Positions 27,349 through 36,819 of a DNA stretch of 64,000 bases are shown one piece after another (within the stretch, counting starts at the first letter, position 1; each line of letters opens with the position of its first letter). The translations under genes were made by a program, and so were the position numbers. Below the pieces are notes generated by a model. The model was not told the DNA's origin, searched no databases, and was given only the letters and a program-made list of their open reading frames with translations. The DNA is from a virus, in IMG/VR virus record IMGVR_UViG_3300034106_006471, positions 1-64,000 of that record; one strand, written 5' to 3'.

Positions 27349-30300
27349 ATGAAAATATTTGATAATGTTGGTTGTGAATTTATTTATAACAGTAATAATA
27401 CTTTTACGTTATTAGGTCCTCTCTCAGGATATGCATCATTATCAATACAAGACTATGGATTTTCTATTCCTTATTTGGCTAGAAATATTGATGGTAAAAA
27501 TATAGAATATGAATTAGGAGTAGGATATTTAGATAAAGTTGATAATAAATTAGTTTTAAAAGATAAAAAAATATCAGTTTCTTCAAACAATAATCAACAC
27601 GTAGACTTTAGCAAAAATGGAAACAAACAATTCTACATTTTTGTACATAATGTAAACTTTAATAATGCTTTTAATAATGTATTTATCTGCAATAAAGATT
27701 TTAATATCGAACCGCGTAAAAGCGTTTATATAGTTGATGTTTCTAGCGGTTATGTTACAGCATCCCTTCCAGACCCAGTTCTATGTGAAGCTGTAGAGCT
27801 AGAATTTAAAACTTTAGGAGATTCTGGAGTTCTAAGCCTAAACTGCGAAGAGTTTAAACTAGCTATAGATAGTAATAAATATACAAAATTAGTATCTACG
27901 GGTAAAGATTGGATTGAATTAAAAGATAATAATACTAATAATATATCATCATTATCTTTATCAACTGATGACTCTTCTTTTCGGGTTTTGGGCGATCCAA
28001 CAGGAGCGGATAGATCTTTACAATTTAATAATAATGGTTCTTTTGATGATTCATCACTATATCAAGGGAATAATGACAAATTACTTTTCGGATCTAGTAC
28101 AGAATCAGCCGCTAAAAATATTATTCCTAGTAGTGGAGATCATGATTTAATATTAAATCAAACAAAAGACGGATCTAATTTTATAGTTTATGGCACCGGA
28201 AATGCTCCGGGCTATCCAGCTAAAAACTTATACTTTAGTTATGACGGAAGACTAGGCATTAATATGCCATCAGGAGTAAATACAGGATCTATAGTAAAAC
28301 CATCAACAATATTACACGTATTTAATACATTATGTAGAGAAGGTATTCGTTTAGAGAACAGAGCTAATTGTTATCCAGCTGATATTACTCTATATGATAA
28401 CCCCTTCACATCTCCTAGATCAAATGGTAGTAGTATAGCCAGAATAGTTTTTGCTGGAAAAGATAATGCTTCTAATAAAATAGATTTTGCTACCATAGAA
28501 ACTAAAATAAAATCAGCTTCATCTAAATTAGGACAGCTGGATATTTCTGTATCTAATGGCGCCTCATCTAAAACAACAATATCAACCAGCTCTGATAGAA
28601 CAAAAATAGAATCTAATAATGCATTAATAGACGTTAATACTTCATCAATTAGACTAAGTGGAACACACATCAGTATTACTGGAACCAATGTAGGAATAGC
28701 TGCCTTATCAAGCGTTAATTTAACAGGTACAGCTATTGTTAGCACAAGTCTTAGATTACCATATATATCGTCAGTAAATTCATTACTATCTATTGATTCT
28801 TCTAATAGAGTTATAGCAGCTACAGGTTTTAAAATCCCTGGATTAAGTGGCGGTTCCGAAGAAAGACTATTAAGCGTTAAAACAGATGGCACTGTTGTTG
28901 GACAAATACCAAAAGATGGAGTTTGGCCCTATGAGACAGGACAAAAAATAGGCGGCAAAGATGTGATTTGGGATAGGTATCCTTATAGAACCGCCCAGGT
29001 TTGCTTAAATAAAATAACACAAGAGATTGAAATAGAAAATACTCCTCTGGAGGAATTTAGTATTGGTGATCAAATAGCTATTTTAAATTTGTCAAACAAT
29101 ACTACTATTTATAGAAGAATTAGAGATTTAACAATCAATAATGATATTATCACTAGAATCTTAATAGATCAAGATGTTTTATTTACTGGATCAACCGTAA
29201 ATCTCAAAGTATATTCAGTATCCAAAGGTGGAATATTAACCAATACAATATATACCTCCGAAACCATATCAGACGCTACTGCTATAGTTTTAAGTTCTAG
29301 ACCACAAGCTAATACGGTATTTAATACTAAAAAGAAAAATATTGATTTTACAGTATTTGGTTCCGAAGATAAGCCTGCTTTTAATATATTAGCTAATGTA
29401 GGAAGTAATCAAAATATTACCGGAGCTTACTTTAAGTACGCCACTCATGTATCAGGCTCTCCACCTACCCAGTCCAAGATAGATTCGGATGGAAATGGCT
29501 CTATTAATAGTTCAGCTAATAATTCAGCTAATTTTGCCGATGCTGCTGATCCTGTTTGGTCTGGAAAAGTTACTGTGGTTGGGAATAATGGAAAGCCTAG
29601 TTATTATAAAACATTTGATCAAAATGGGAATGTTGCAGAGTGGGTGGAAGATGAGAATAAACAGTATTCATATGCTAGCTATCAATATGTTTGTGGCGGC
29701 TCTTGGAGAACAGCCAATAATAATAGTTTAAGAGGATATATTGCAACGCCAAGATATAGTGGTTTGGACGATATTGGATTTAGAATTTGTTCCAAAGCAG
29801 GATATTCTCACAATTTAGAAAATGCTTTATCAATAGATTTTGTTAGAGTTGATGATATTAATAATCCTTCCGATACTAGCCCTATATATGAAGAAGCTTG
29901 GACAAACAGATTTAATGATACTAACGACGACCCGTTACCTATTACAAAATCTGATCTGGGTGTAGTTTCATATCCATTCAGAATTAGCTCATATGAAGTT
30001 ACTAATGGTCAGTATTTAGCATTTTTAAACAGTGTGGCGACAGGAGTATCTTCAATTAGTGGATTATATAAGTCAAGTATGACTTCTAGTCCAGTTGGAG
30101 GAATATCAGTTTCTGGTAATGGAACATCAATACCGTTCACTTATTATGTTAAAAATAATATGGAGAGTATGCCTGTCGTATTCGTGGACTATGTAAGCTG
30201 TATCAGATATATAAATTGGTTAAGCAATGGAGCCCCAACCGGCAATAACATATTGCCTGGAATTACAGAATTTGGTGCATACAGCATACAGTCTGGTCCA

Positions 30301-33189
30301 GGAGGCACCGATCAAATTACTAAAAATAGAGATCAAAATTATTGGTTACCTAGCTTAAACGAATGGCATAAAGCAGCATATTACTATCCAGCTAATGAAG
30401 AAAACTCCTCCCCTTACTCTGCTATTACTATTAGAACAGATACTCCATTTGAGTACAAGCAAGCAGAGCCTTTTGTGTCAGGAACAGGACAAATAGCTTC
30501 TGTAACAATTAGTGGTTTACTTTATGCTGATTATTTAAAGATTAATCCTCTTGTTATAAAAGATTTAGATAGGAATTATACAACAGCTATTGATCCGACA
30601 GAAACGGTTGTTTCTGTAAAAGGCTTAACATATTTTATTAATCAGACAGGAGAAGATACTGGTAGATTGATCTTAAGGCCAGACAAAACAGTATTTACTC
30701 AACCAGTATTAGTAACTACAGGAGTAGCAAGCACAGTTGATAAATCTGCTGGGATACTAATAGAATCTAGTGGGATTAGTTATGTAGACAGTCAAGGCAA
30801 AAAAATTCCTGGAGGCTTATTTCCAGGGCCAAACGGTGGCTACTTATTTAAGGATCCCAATGGCAGTAATATAATATCTTCCTCTGGCAATTTGATATCT
30901 AAATCCGTTAGTGGAGAATATTTAGCATCTATAACCAGTATTCCTAATAATAGCATTGTTTATCAAGACAATAGATCCGTTTTAGTTGGAAGCTCTTGGT
31001 TTAGTGTTGGTAATCCTCCATCTAATTTAAAATTCGAAGGAGGAGATAAAGTTGTAACGATATCGTCGTCCTCAACATCAGAATCAACAACAGAACAATC
31101 TGAAGAAGATCAAAAACAAAAAGTATTATTATATACCGATAATTTAGCCATCGGCCCTGTTTTAGAGTCATATTCTGGCAGCTTATTAACTCATGGAGGT
31201 TCTAATATTGCTTATTGGCAACCAAATGAATTTTTAAGATTACCAGGAGCGATTTGGGAAAAATATCCTAGACGAGCAATAGAGTTTAGTCTAGATCCTG
31301 AATCAGATTATACCCAAATTGATTCTTTTAGATTTGTTGATATAGAACCATCAGATGGAGGAACAGGACCAGTAACTGTTGGTGAACTTAAAAATGAATT
31401 TGCTATTAATGAGACTATAGCTATATATAATCAAAAGAGAAATGTAATATATGTTAAAATATCTAATAAAGGATTAGTAGATTCTAGAGGTAGAGTAGTA
31501 AATAGTGGATTATTTACTGATGAAAGTAATTTGGTAATGAATGTTTGTCCACCAATACCAGCAGATTTTGCAAGACAATCTAAATTAGAATTGGCACCAG
31601 ATAATACAAATGATGGTAGACTAATAGCGTATGCTTTTTCTGTTCAAAAGGGTGGTTATTTGGATATGCTCATGGAGCCACAGGCTACTGGAGTTTTTTC
31701 TTGCGAAGGACTAATTACATCTCCCACAACCACATCTGAATACAAATTTAAACCAGGAACATCTAATACTATTAGTTTGCGTCCAGAGATCCACACAGCC
31801 TTCAATAAGCTTGCTGAGAATATAGACTTTGTTGTGTATGGACATAGACCAACTTTATTTACCAGATATGAAAATGACTGGTTTGATAAAGATAAGTCTG
31901 GATTGCCCACAGGATTGACTCCAGCATTTAGAATTAATACAAAAATAAATAACAGCGTAATTGGATCGTTAGAGAGTGGCGTTCTGGTTCAAACCATAGG
32001 AGAAACAAGCTCTATAGCAACTGGTATACTTCCTGATTTTAATCCTAAAATAACAATAAATACTAAAGAACCATATAGAATAGCCACACTAAATAATATT
32101 AAACAGGGTATTTTGCTACCTAATAGTAATCCAGCCTTAAATTTGGAACTTGAAAAAACGTATGGAACTACAATTCCTATAACCGGTGTTGCAATATCAG
32201 GTACGAAAGATTTATCAAATTATGCTGATTTGACTATCGGAGGAACAACATATACTGATCAATTAATTACAAAAGATGTAGTATTAGGTCCATTATGGAA
32301 GGGAGTGATTCCTATACCATATGAATTATCATTAACTCAAAAAGTTTATGCTCCTAATTATCCTTTGACAATTAATAATCTTGGTCAAATTGTTTCACTA
32401 ATACCTCCTCCAGCACCAACAGCGCCATCTGCTCCCTTAGACTTAGTAGCAAATCCAAAAAATAATTCAGTAATACTAACATGGAATCCCCCTGAGAATG
32501 ACGGTGGAGAGCCAATTATTGGTTATGTGGTTGAATTCTCTATTGACGATGGAAATGTTTGGATAATTGCTGATCAAATAGACGAACAAACATTATTGCC
32601 CAATAATCCTGATAAAAATACTATAAGAATATTAAATAGTCCAACTGTTACTAACAATATAGGCTATATATTTAGAGTAAGATCTTATAATAGTATTGGT
32701 TTTGGTGCATACTCTCAAATTTCTACTAGCGTTACCCCATCATCTTCTTTATCCCCAGCTTCTGTTAATAATTTAAGAATCTCTCAGGGAGAAGATTTTG
32801 ACGGCATAAGAAATTCTACTAATATAGTATTGTCTTGGGACCCAGTTGTTTCATTACCAGATGACACAACTCTTCAAAATTATATTGTAGAATATTGGAT
32901 CTATAATACATTAGATAATAAAGATCTAAAATTAGCAACCTGGACAACAGCAGCCAATAGCCCTGTTAGTCCCACAAGCACATCTATATCAATTGGAGGA
33001 ATAAATACTACATCATTATACTACTTTAGCGTATCTACTCTAGCTTCTAATGGTAGTTCTAGCAGTAGATCATTATATGCTAGTTTAGGTAGCGATCCGG
33101 ATCCAAGACCAATAACTAATCGTCGAATTAGAAATAATCCTAATAGCTACAACTTCGGATCTATTATATTCACAGGATCATGCTCATAA
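27349..33189 (+). CDS. Large tail fibre with permuted lectin-fold domain and two FN3 domains
   Basis: 1946 residues. The N-terminal 500 are fibre-like (ADRSLQFNNNGSFDDSS, NLYFSYDGRLGINMPSG...LHVF). A module at about 525-690 recurs at about 1295-1530: IWDRYPYR / IWEKYPRR, YSVSKGGIL / FSVQKGGYL, FNTKKKNIDFTVFG / FNKLAENIDFVVYG. Between them (about 714-1035) sits a formylglycine-generating-enzyme/C-type-lectin-fold domain whose second half (QNGNVAEW...CGGSW...DIGFRIC) comes before its first half (YEVTNGQYLAFLN...YWLPSLNEWHKAAYY). Two fibronectin type III domains (about 1690-1790 and 1800-1910) close the protein. The GGSW region lacks the catalytic cysteines of true FGE, so binding rather than catalysis is likely. 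Role: distal tail fibre or adhesin (inference from position and domains). Confidence 0.75.
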   Translation: MKIFDNVGCEFIYNSNNTFTLLGPLSGYASLSIQDYGFSIPYLARNIDGKNIEYELGVGYLDKVDNKLVLKDKKISVSSNNNQHVDFSKNGNKQFYIFVHNVNFNNAFNNVFICNKDFNIEPRKSVYIVDVSSGYVTASLPDPVLCEAVELEFKTLGDSGVLSLNCEEFKLAIDSNKYTKLVSTGKDWIELKDNNTNNISSLSLSTDDSSFRVLGDPTGADRSLQFNNNGSFDDSSLYQGNNDKLLFGSSTESAAKNIIPSSGDHDLILNQTKDGSNFIVYGTGNAPGYPAKNLYFSYDGRLGINMPSGVNTGSIVKPSTILHVFNTLCREGIRLENRANCYPADITLYDNPFTSPRSNGSSIARIVFAGKDNASNKIDFATIETKIKSASSKLGQLDISVSNGASSKTTISTSSDRTKIESNNALIDVNTSSIRLSGTHISITGTNVGIAALSSVNLTGTAIVSTSLRLPYISSVNSLLSIDSSNRVIAATGFKIPGLSGGSEERLLSVKTDGTVVGQIPKDGVWPYETGQKIGGKDVIWDRYPYRTAQVCLNKITQEIEIENTPLEEFSIGDQIAILNLSNNTTIYRRIRDLTINNDIITRILIDQDVLFTGSTVNLKVYSVSKGGILTNTIYTSETISDATAIVLSSRPQANTVFNTKKKNIDFTVFGSEDKPAFNILANVGSNQNITGAYFKYATHVSGSPPTQSKIDSDGNGSINSSANNSANFADAADPVWSGKVTVVGNNGKPSYYKTFDQNGNVAEWVEDENKQYSYASYQYVCGGSWRTANNNSLRGYIATPRYSGLDDIGFRICSKAGYSHNLENALSIDFVRVDDINNPSDTSPIYEEAWTNRFNDTNDDPLPITKSDLGVVSYPFRISSYEVTNGQYLAFLNSVATGVSSISGLYKSSMTSSPVGGISVSGNGTSIPFTYYVKNNMESMPVVFVDYVSCIRYINWLSNGAPTGNNILPGITEFGAYSIQSGPGGTDQITKNRDQNYWLPSLNEWHKAAYYYPANEENSSPYSAITIRTDTPFEYKQAEPFVSGTGQIASVTISGLLYADYLKINPLVIKDLDRNYTTAIDPTETVVSVKGLTYFINQTGEDTGRLILRPDKTVFTQPVLVTTGVASTVDKSAGILIESSGISYVDSQGKKIPGGLFPGPNGGYLFKDPNGSNIISSSGNLISKSVSGEYLASITSIPNNSIVYQDNRSVLVGSSWFSVGNPPSNLKFEGGDKVVTISSSSTSESTTEQSEEDQKQKVLLYTDNLAIGPVLESYSGSLLTHGGSNIAYWQPNEFLRLPGAIWEKYPRRAIEFSLDPESDYTQIDSFRFVDIEPSDGGTGPVTVGELKNEFAINETIAIYNQKRNVIYVKISNKGLVDSRGRVVNSGLFTDESNLVMNVCPPIPADFARQSKLELAPDNTNDGRLIAYAFSVQKGGYLDMLMEPQATGVFSCEGLITSPTTTSEYKFKPGTSNTISLRPEIHTAFNKLAENIDFVVYGHRPTLFTRYENDWFDKDKSGLPTGLTPAFRINTKINNSVIGSLESGVLVQTIGETSSIATGILPDFNPKITINTKEPYRIATLNNIKQGILLPNSNPALNLELEKTYGTTIPITGVAISGTKDLSNYADLTIGGTTYTDQLITKDVVLGPLWKGVIPIPYELSLTQKVYAPNYPLTINNLGQIVSLIPPPAPTAPSAPLDLVANPKNNSVILTWNPPENDGGEPIIGYVVEFSIDDGNVWIIADQIDEQTLLPNNPDKNTIRILNSPTVTNNIGYIFRVRSYNSIGFGAYSQISTSVTPSSSLSPASVNNLRISQGEDFDGIRNSTNIVLSWDPVVSLPDDTTLQNYIVEYWIYNTLDNKDLKLATWTTAANSPVSPTSTSISIGGINTTSLYYFSVSTLASNGSSSSRSLYASLGSDPDPRPITNRRIRNNPNSYNFGSIIFTGSCS

Positions 33190-33201
33190 AAGGAGAAGTA
33201 A

Positions 33202-33753
33202 ATGTCAGCACCTCTTATTCTTAAACACTGTTACGAAAATTTAAACGCCCCCAGCCCAGATCAATTAGAGGTTGGCGAACTAGTTATTAATTCTAGAACA
33301 GGGAAATTATATACTAGGTTAGCATTAGATAATAAAAATCCACCAACCCCAGGACCTATTATAGAATTTATTGGTAAGCAAGTTTGCTATGCAAAAATAC
33401 CGTCAATTACATTTGATAGCGTATCCGATTTTTGTTGCAATGAGGATATTCTTAAAGTTAAGGTTATAGATTTACTTAAAGATACTGAATATAGATTCGA
33501 ACTTGAAGATATTAGTGGAAATAATATTGACTATACTATTAATAGCCCCTTATACACTGATTATACTGTTAGTGATTTAGGAAACTCTTCTGTCGAGTTA
33601 AGAGAAGCCGTAATACCTATTACTTTAAAAATATTGGGATCAAAAAATATTACAATACTTAAATTTAAAATTTTAGGCGGCAGTGTTGATATTAATAGAG
33701 AATTAACTAGTAGAACTATAACTATTTCTTGCAATAATTGTGATGGACTATAA
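33202..33753 (+). CDS. Short fibre-type structural protein
   Basis: A 183-residue protein with a strong AAAGGAG site. The first 45 residues (LKHCYENLNAPSPDQLEVGE then LVINSRTGKLYTR) match the collar module that begins many phage fibres: an L-x-x-GELxIN core and a G-K-(L/I)-Y strand. The rest is an Ig-like beta-domain (KVIDLLKDTEYRFELEDI..., VIPITLKILG) with paired cysteines at both ends (FCCNED, CNNCDG). It is much shorter than most fibres and may be a connector or small decorator to which the larger adhesins attach. Its stop overlaps the start region of the next gene. Confidence 0.6.
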   Translation: MSAPLILKHCYENLNAPSPDQLEVGELVINSRTGKLYTRLALDNKNPPTPGPIIEFIGKQVCYAKIPSITFDSVSDFCCNEDILKVKVIDLLKDTEYRFELEDISGNNIDYTINSPLYTDYTVSDLGNSSVELREAVIPITLKILGSKNITILKFKILGGSVDINRELTSRTITISCNNCDGL

Positions 33754-33754
33754 A

Positions 33755-36700
33755 ATGTTTATTCAGGCAAAAAGATATGGAGTATTAGAAGCTGCTTGTG
33801 GAATACAAGTATTTTTTGAAAAAATAATACCAAGACCTACTAAAATAGCAAATATTATTAATGCTACTAGAGTTAATAGCGTATCAACTATAACTTTGAA
33901 TAGACTAATAGAGTCTGTAAGTAAGAATCAGAGAATAACAATAGCACAATCGACTAATGCTCCATCTGACATTATTCCTATACCAGATTCATTTATTGGG
34001 GATTTTACCACTACATCTTCTATAGAGGTAGTAGAGTCTAATAATCTATCATTAACATTTGATCAAAACCTACCTAATACTCAAGGACTATCAGGACAGG
34101 TTATGACAGGAGATCTGTACAAGCAGTCAAACATAGCACCATCTGATCAGTATTTAATACAATTTTTTATAGAAACAAAAACACCTTCTAGCGCTGAAGC
34201 CACAGTAAATCCTTCGTCTTATATTGTTGGAGGTTATGAGAATTTTATTCCCTCAACGGTTCTTAATGTAGTATCAAGATACAGTAAATCTGTAAAAATT
34301 TTATTAAAAATGGTTATCAAAGACTATAAAAGTAATACTCTTCTTAGAACGGAATATCAAGAAATTATAGTATCAGATGCTTCTTCCAAACCATGTGAAA
34401 TTATATACGAAAAACCTATTGATACTAATTTTTATGAATTAAATAAAAAAAATAATTGGAGTTATTTTCATGATGGATATTTGTTAGCAGAATTTATTCC
34501 AGATAAGTATCATAAAGATATTATTATTAAGCTTATTAAAAAAAATAATCGGTTATTACCTAATAGAAGCGACAAAGATAGAATTCGTATTATTGCTGAT
34601 CCTATAAAACTACAAGATAAACAGACTACAATAGATAAAATTAGAAATGCAGTATTAGATATGTATGGTACTATTAGTAATAGTATTGCTATAGCTAATT
34701 TAGGAAATAAATCATACGATATTATCGTAGAAAATAAATTGGCTAAGCCTGAAGACTTTCAAGATCTTATAGTAGATATTGTGCCCCCAGTAACAGGAAC
34801 AAACATTAAATTTTCTGAAGTAGCAACCGCAGAAAACTATACTCAAGATTTAGCTAGTATTCCTAAGATTAGTATATTAAAATGGAATAATTATGGTATT
34901 GGAGAATTACATTATAATAGTAGAATATATGATAATGATAGTATATTAGTTAATATTTCTGGAGATATTACTGCAAGTTTATCCGGAACTATATCTGATA
35001 TTACTAATGGAGTTAATTATTTATCTACATTATATATTCAACCTACTCCTACTCCATCTAATACTACTACTCCTACTGTTACTCCAACCATAACAGCTAC
35101 ATCGACAACTACTCCAACAATTACTCCAACGATCACTCCTACAGAAACAATAACCCCTAGTCCAACAGAAACGATTACTCCTACTCCTACTGAAACGATA
35201 ACTCCGACTCCAACAGAAACTATAACACCAACTCCTACCTCAACAGAATTACCTATTAGTATTAATGTTGTTGTTCATGACGAAAGTAGAGATGGACCGT
35301 TATCAAACTCACCTAATTCGCCTACTTCTGTTTTTCTTATTAGTGGAAATAGTAGAGTAGTAGGATCTGTTGGTGGAAATAGTGATTATTTTAATTTTCA
35401 AATAGATTCAAATCATATATTAAATTCTATTTCCTTAGTAAATTATGTATCTCTTGACAGTATTGCTTGGATAGGTATTCAATCAGGACTATCATGGACG
35501 GCCGGAGATAATCCTAATTTAATGTTGGATCAACAACATTTTGGATCAGATGATATTAATAATAATATTTTAACCAACGCTACTCCGTTAAGCTCTGGAG
35601 TTTATGTTATAAGAATTCAACAACTAGGCTCAGAGGCTTTGTATAATCTTAATTTTGAATTAGTAGCTGCTCCAACTTCTACTCCAACAATCACTCCAAC
35701 CATTACCTCTACTCCCACGACAACATTAACAGTTACCCCAACTAATACAATTAGTCCAAGTTTAACTCCAACAAATACTATTACATCAACACAAACCCCA
35801 ACCAACACACCTACTTTAACAACAACTCCCACCCCTACTACTAGCTCAATGATTAATGTATTGCCTACTGTTACTCCAACTATTACCCCAACCTCTAGCT
35901 TAACAAATACGCCTACGATTACTCTAACAACCACTCCAACCATAACTCCTAGTGTTAGCTCAATAATTTTTAGAACCAGTAATACTGCTAATTATAATAA
36001 TTGTGCTAGTTGGGATAATTTAAGTGGTAATGTAACGTCGGTTGGAACTAATGGAAAAGGATCGTCGTATGGAATTCATGATATGAATGGTAATGTTTGG
36101 GAATGGACAGAAAGATTGTGGAATGCTGGAGCGCGAGGAGTTAAGGGAGGTAGCTGGAATAGTATAGATAACAGATTATTAAGAACATATGAAGGTATTC
36201 AACAGCCAACAACAGTATTAAACCAGATAGGTTTTAGAGTAGGTTCATTTGTATTAAATAATTTAAATAATTTTATTGTAATTTCAGATAGTGAAAATAT
36301 TAATGATGATTCTGGAATAGGTAATGTTGATTATATATATAGTATTGGTAGATTTTTAGTAACAAATAGCGAATATGCTGAATTTTTAAATAATATAGCA
36401 GCACTAGATACTTTTGAAGTATATGATATTAATATGAATGGTAATAGAGGAGGCATAATAAGGTCAGGAATTTCGGGATCATACATTTATACAGTCAAAA
36501 ATAATTATCAAAATAAACCGGTTGTTTTTGTAAATTGGTATAATGCTGCAAGATATTGCAATTGGTTACACAATAGCAAGCCAACAGGAAATCAAAATAA
36601 TAGTACTACAGAGAACGGAGCTTATCAGTTGACAGGAAATACAAATAGTCCAAATAGAACAATAAATGCTCAATTTTTTATACCAAATGGAAACGAGTGG

Positions 36701-36817
36701 CAAAAAGCTGCATTCTATAAAGCAGGCGGAACTAGTTCAGGATATTGGAATTATGCTACAGCTAGTGATTCTTTACCCACTTGTGTTTTATCAAATAGCT
36801 TAGGTAACGGAATTTAA
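33755..36817 (+). CDS. Adhesin with Pro/Thr linkers, PPC-like domain and permuted lectin-fold domain
   Basis: About 1020 residues from the ATG at 33755 (GGA seven bases upstream); GTG 33740 and ATG 33743 are in-frame alternatives. Residues about 1-430 are an unrecognised structural region. A Pro/Thr-rich linker lies at about 430-500. Next is a domain like bacterial pre-peptidase C-terminal (PPC) modules, with SGNSRVVGSVGGNSDYFNFQ, WIGIQSGLSWTAGDNPNLML and SSGVYVIRIQQLGSEALYNL. A second Pro/Thr linker (about 640-735) leads to the C-terminal domain of FGE/C-type-lectin fold in permuted order: GNVTSVGTNGKGSSYGIHD, GNVWEWTE, VKGGSWNS, QIGFRVGS, then FLVTNSEYAEFLNN, KPVVFVNWYNAARYCNWL, FFIPNGNEWQKAAFYKAGG. 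Likely a receptor-binding tail adhesin. The linkers and PPC domain are of a bacterial surface-protein kind. Confidence 0.7.
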   Translation: MFIQAKRYGVLEAACGIQVFFEKIIPRPTKIANIINATRVNSVSTITLNRLIESVSKNQRITIAQSTNAPSDIIPIPDSFIGDFTTTSSIEVVESNNLSLTFDQNLPNTQGLSGQVMTGDLYKQSNIAPSDQYLIQFFIETKTPSSAEATVNPSSYIVGGYENFIPSTVLNVVSRYSKSVKILLKMVIKDYKSNTLLRTEYQEIIVSDASSKPCEIIYEKPIDTNFYELNKKNNWSYFHDGYLLAEFIPDKYHKDIIIKLIKKNNRLLPNRSDKDRIRIIADPIKLQDKQTTIDKIRNAVLDMYGTISNSIAIANLGNKSYDIIVENKLAKPEDFQDLIVDIVPPVTGTNIKFSEVATAENYTQDLASIPKISILKWNNYGIGELHYNSRIYDNDSILVNISGDITASLSGTISDITNGVNYLSTLYIQPTPTPSNTTTPTVTPTITATSTTTPTITPTITPTETITPSPTETITPTPTETITPTPTETITPTPTSTELPISINVVVHDESRDGPLSNSPNSPTSVFLISGNSRVVGSVGGNSDYFNFQIDSNHILNSISLVNYVSLDSIAWIGIQSGLSWTAGDNPNLMLDQQHFGSDDINNNILTNATPLSSGVYVIRIQQLGSEALYNLNFELVAAPTSTPTITPTITSTPTTTLTVTPTNTISPSLTPTNTITSTQTPTNTPTLTTTPTPTTSSMINVLPTVTPTITPTSSLTNTPTITLTTTPTITPSVSSIIFRTSNTANYNNCASWDNLSGNVTSVGTNGKGSSYGIHDMNGNVWEWTERLWNAGARGVKGGSWNSIDNRLLRTYEGIQQPTTVLNQIGFRVGSFVLNNLNNFIVISDSENINDDSGIGNVDYIYSIGRFLVTNSEYAEFLNNIAALDTFEVYDINMNGNRGGIIRSGISGSYIYTVKNNYQNKPVVFVNWYNAARYCNWLHNSKPTGNQNNSTTENGAYQLTGNTNSPNRTINAQFFIPNGNEWQKAAFYKAGGTSSGYWNYATASDSLPTCVLSNSLGNGI
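35041..35252 (+). repeat. First Pro/Thr-rich linker (TPT-type repeats)
   Basis: Degenerate repeats such as TETITPTPTETITPTPT, coding a stiff extended spacer before the PPC-like domain. Such mucin-like segments are common in bacterial surface proteins and can be O-glycosylated (family knowledge). A second, less regular one lies at 35668-35960. Confidence 0.7.
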
Positions 36818-36819
36818 TT

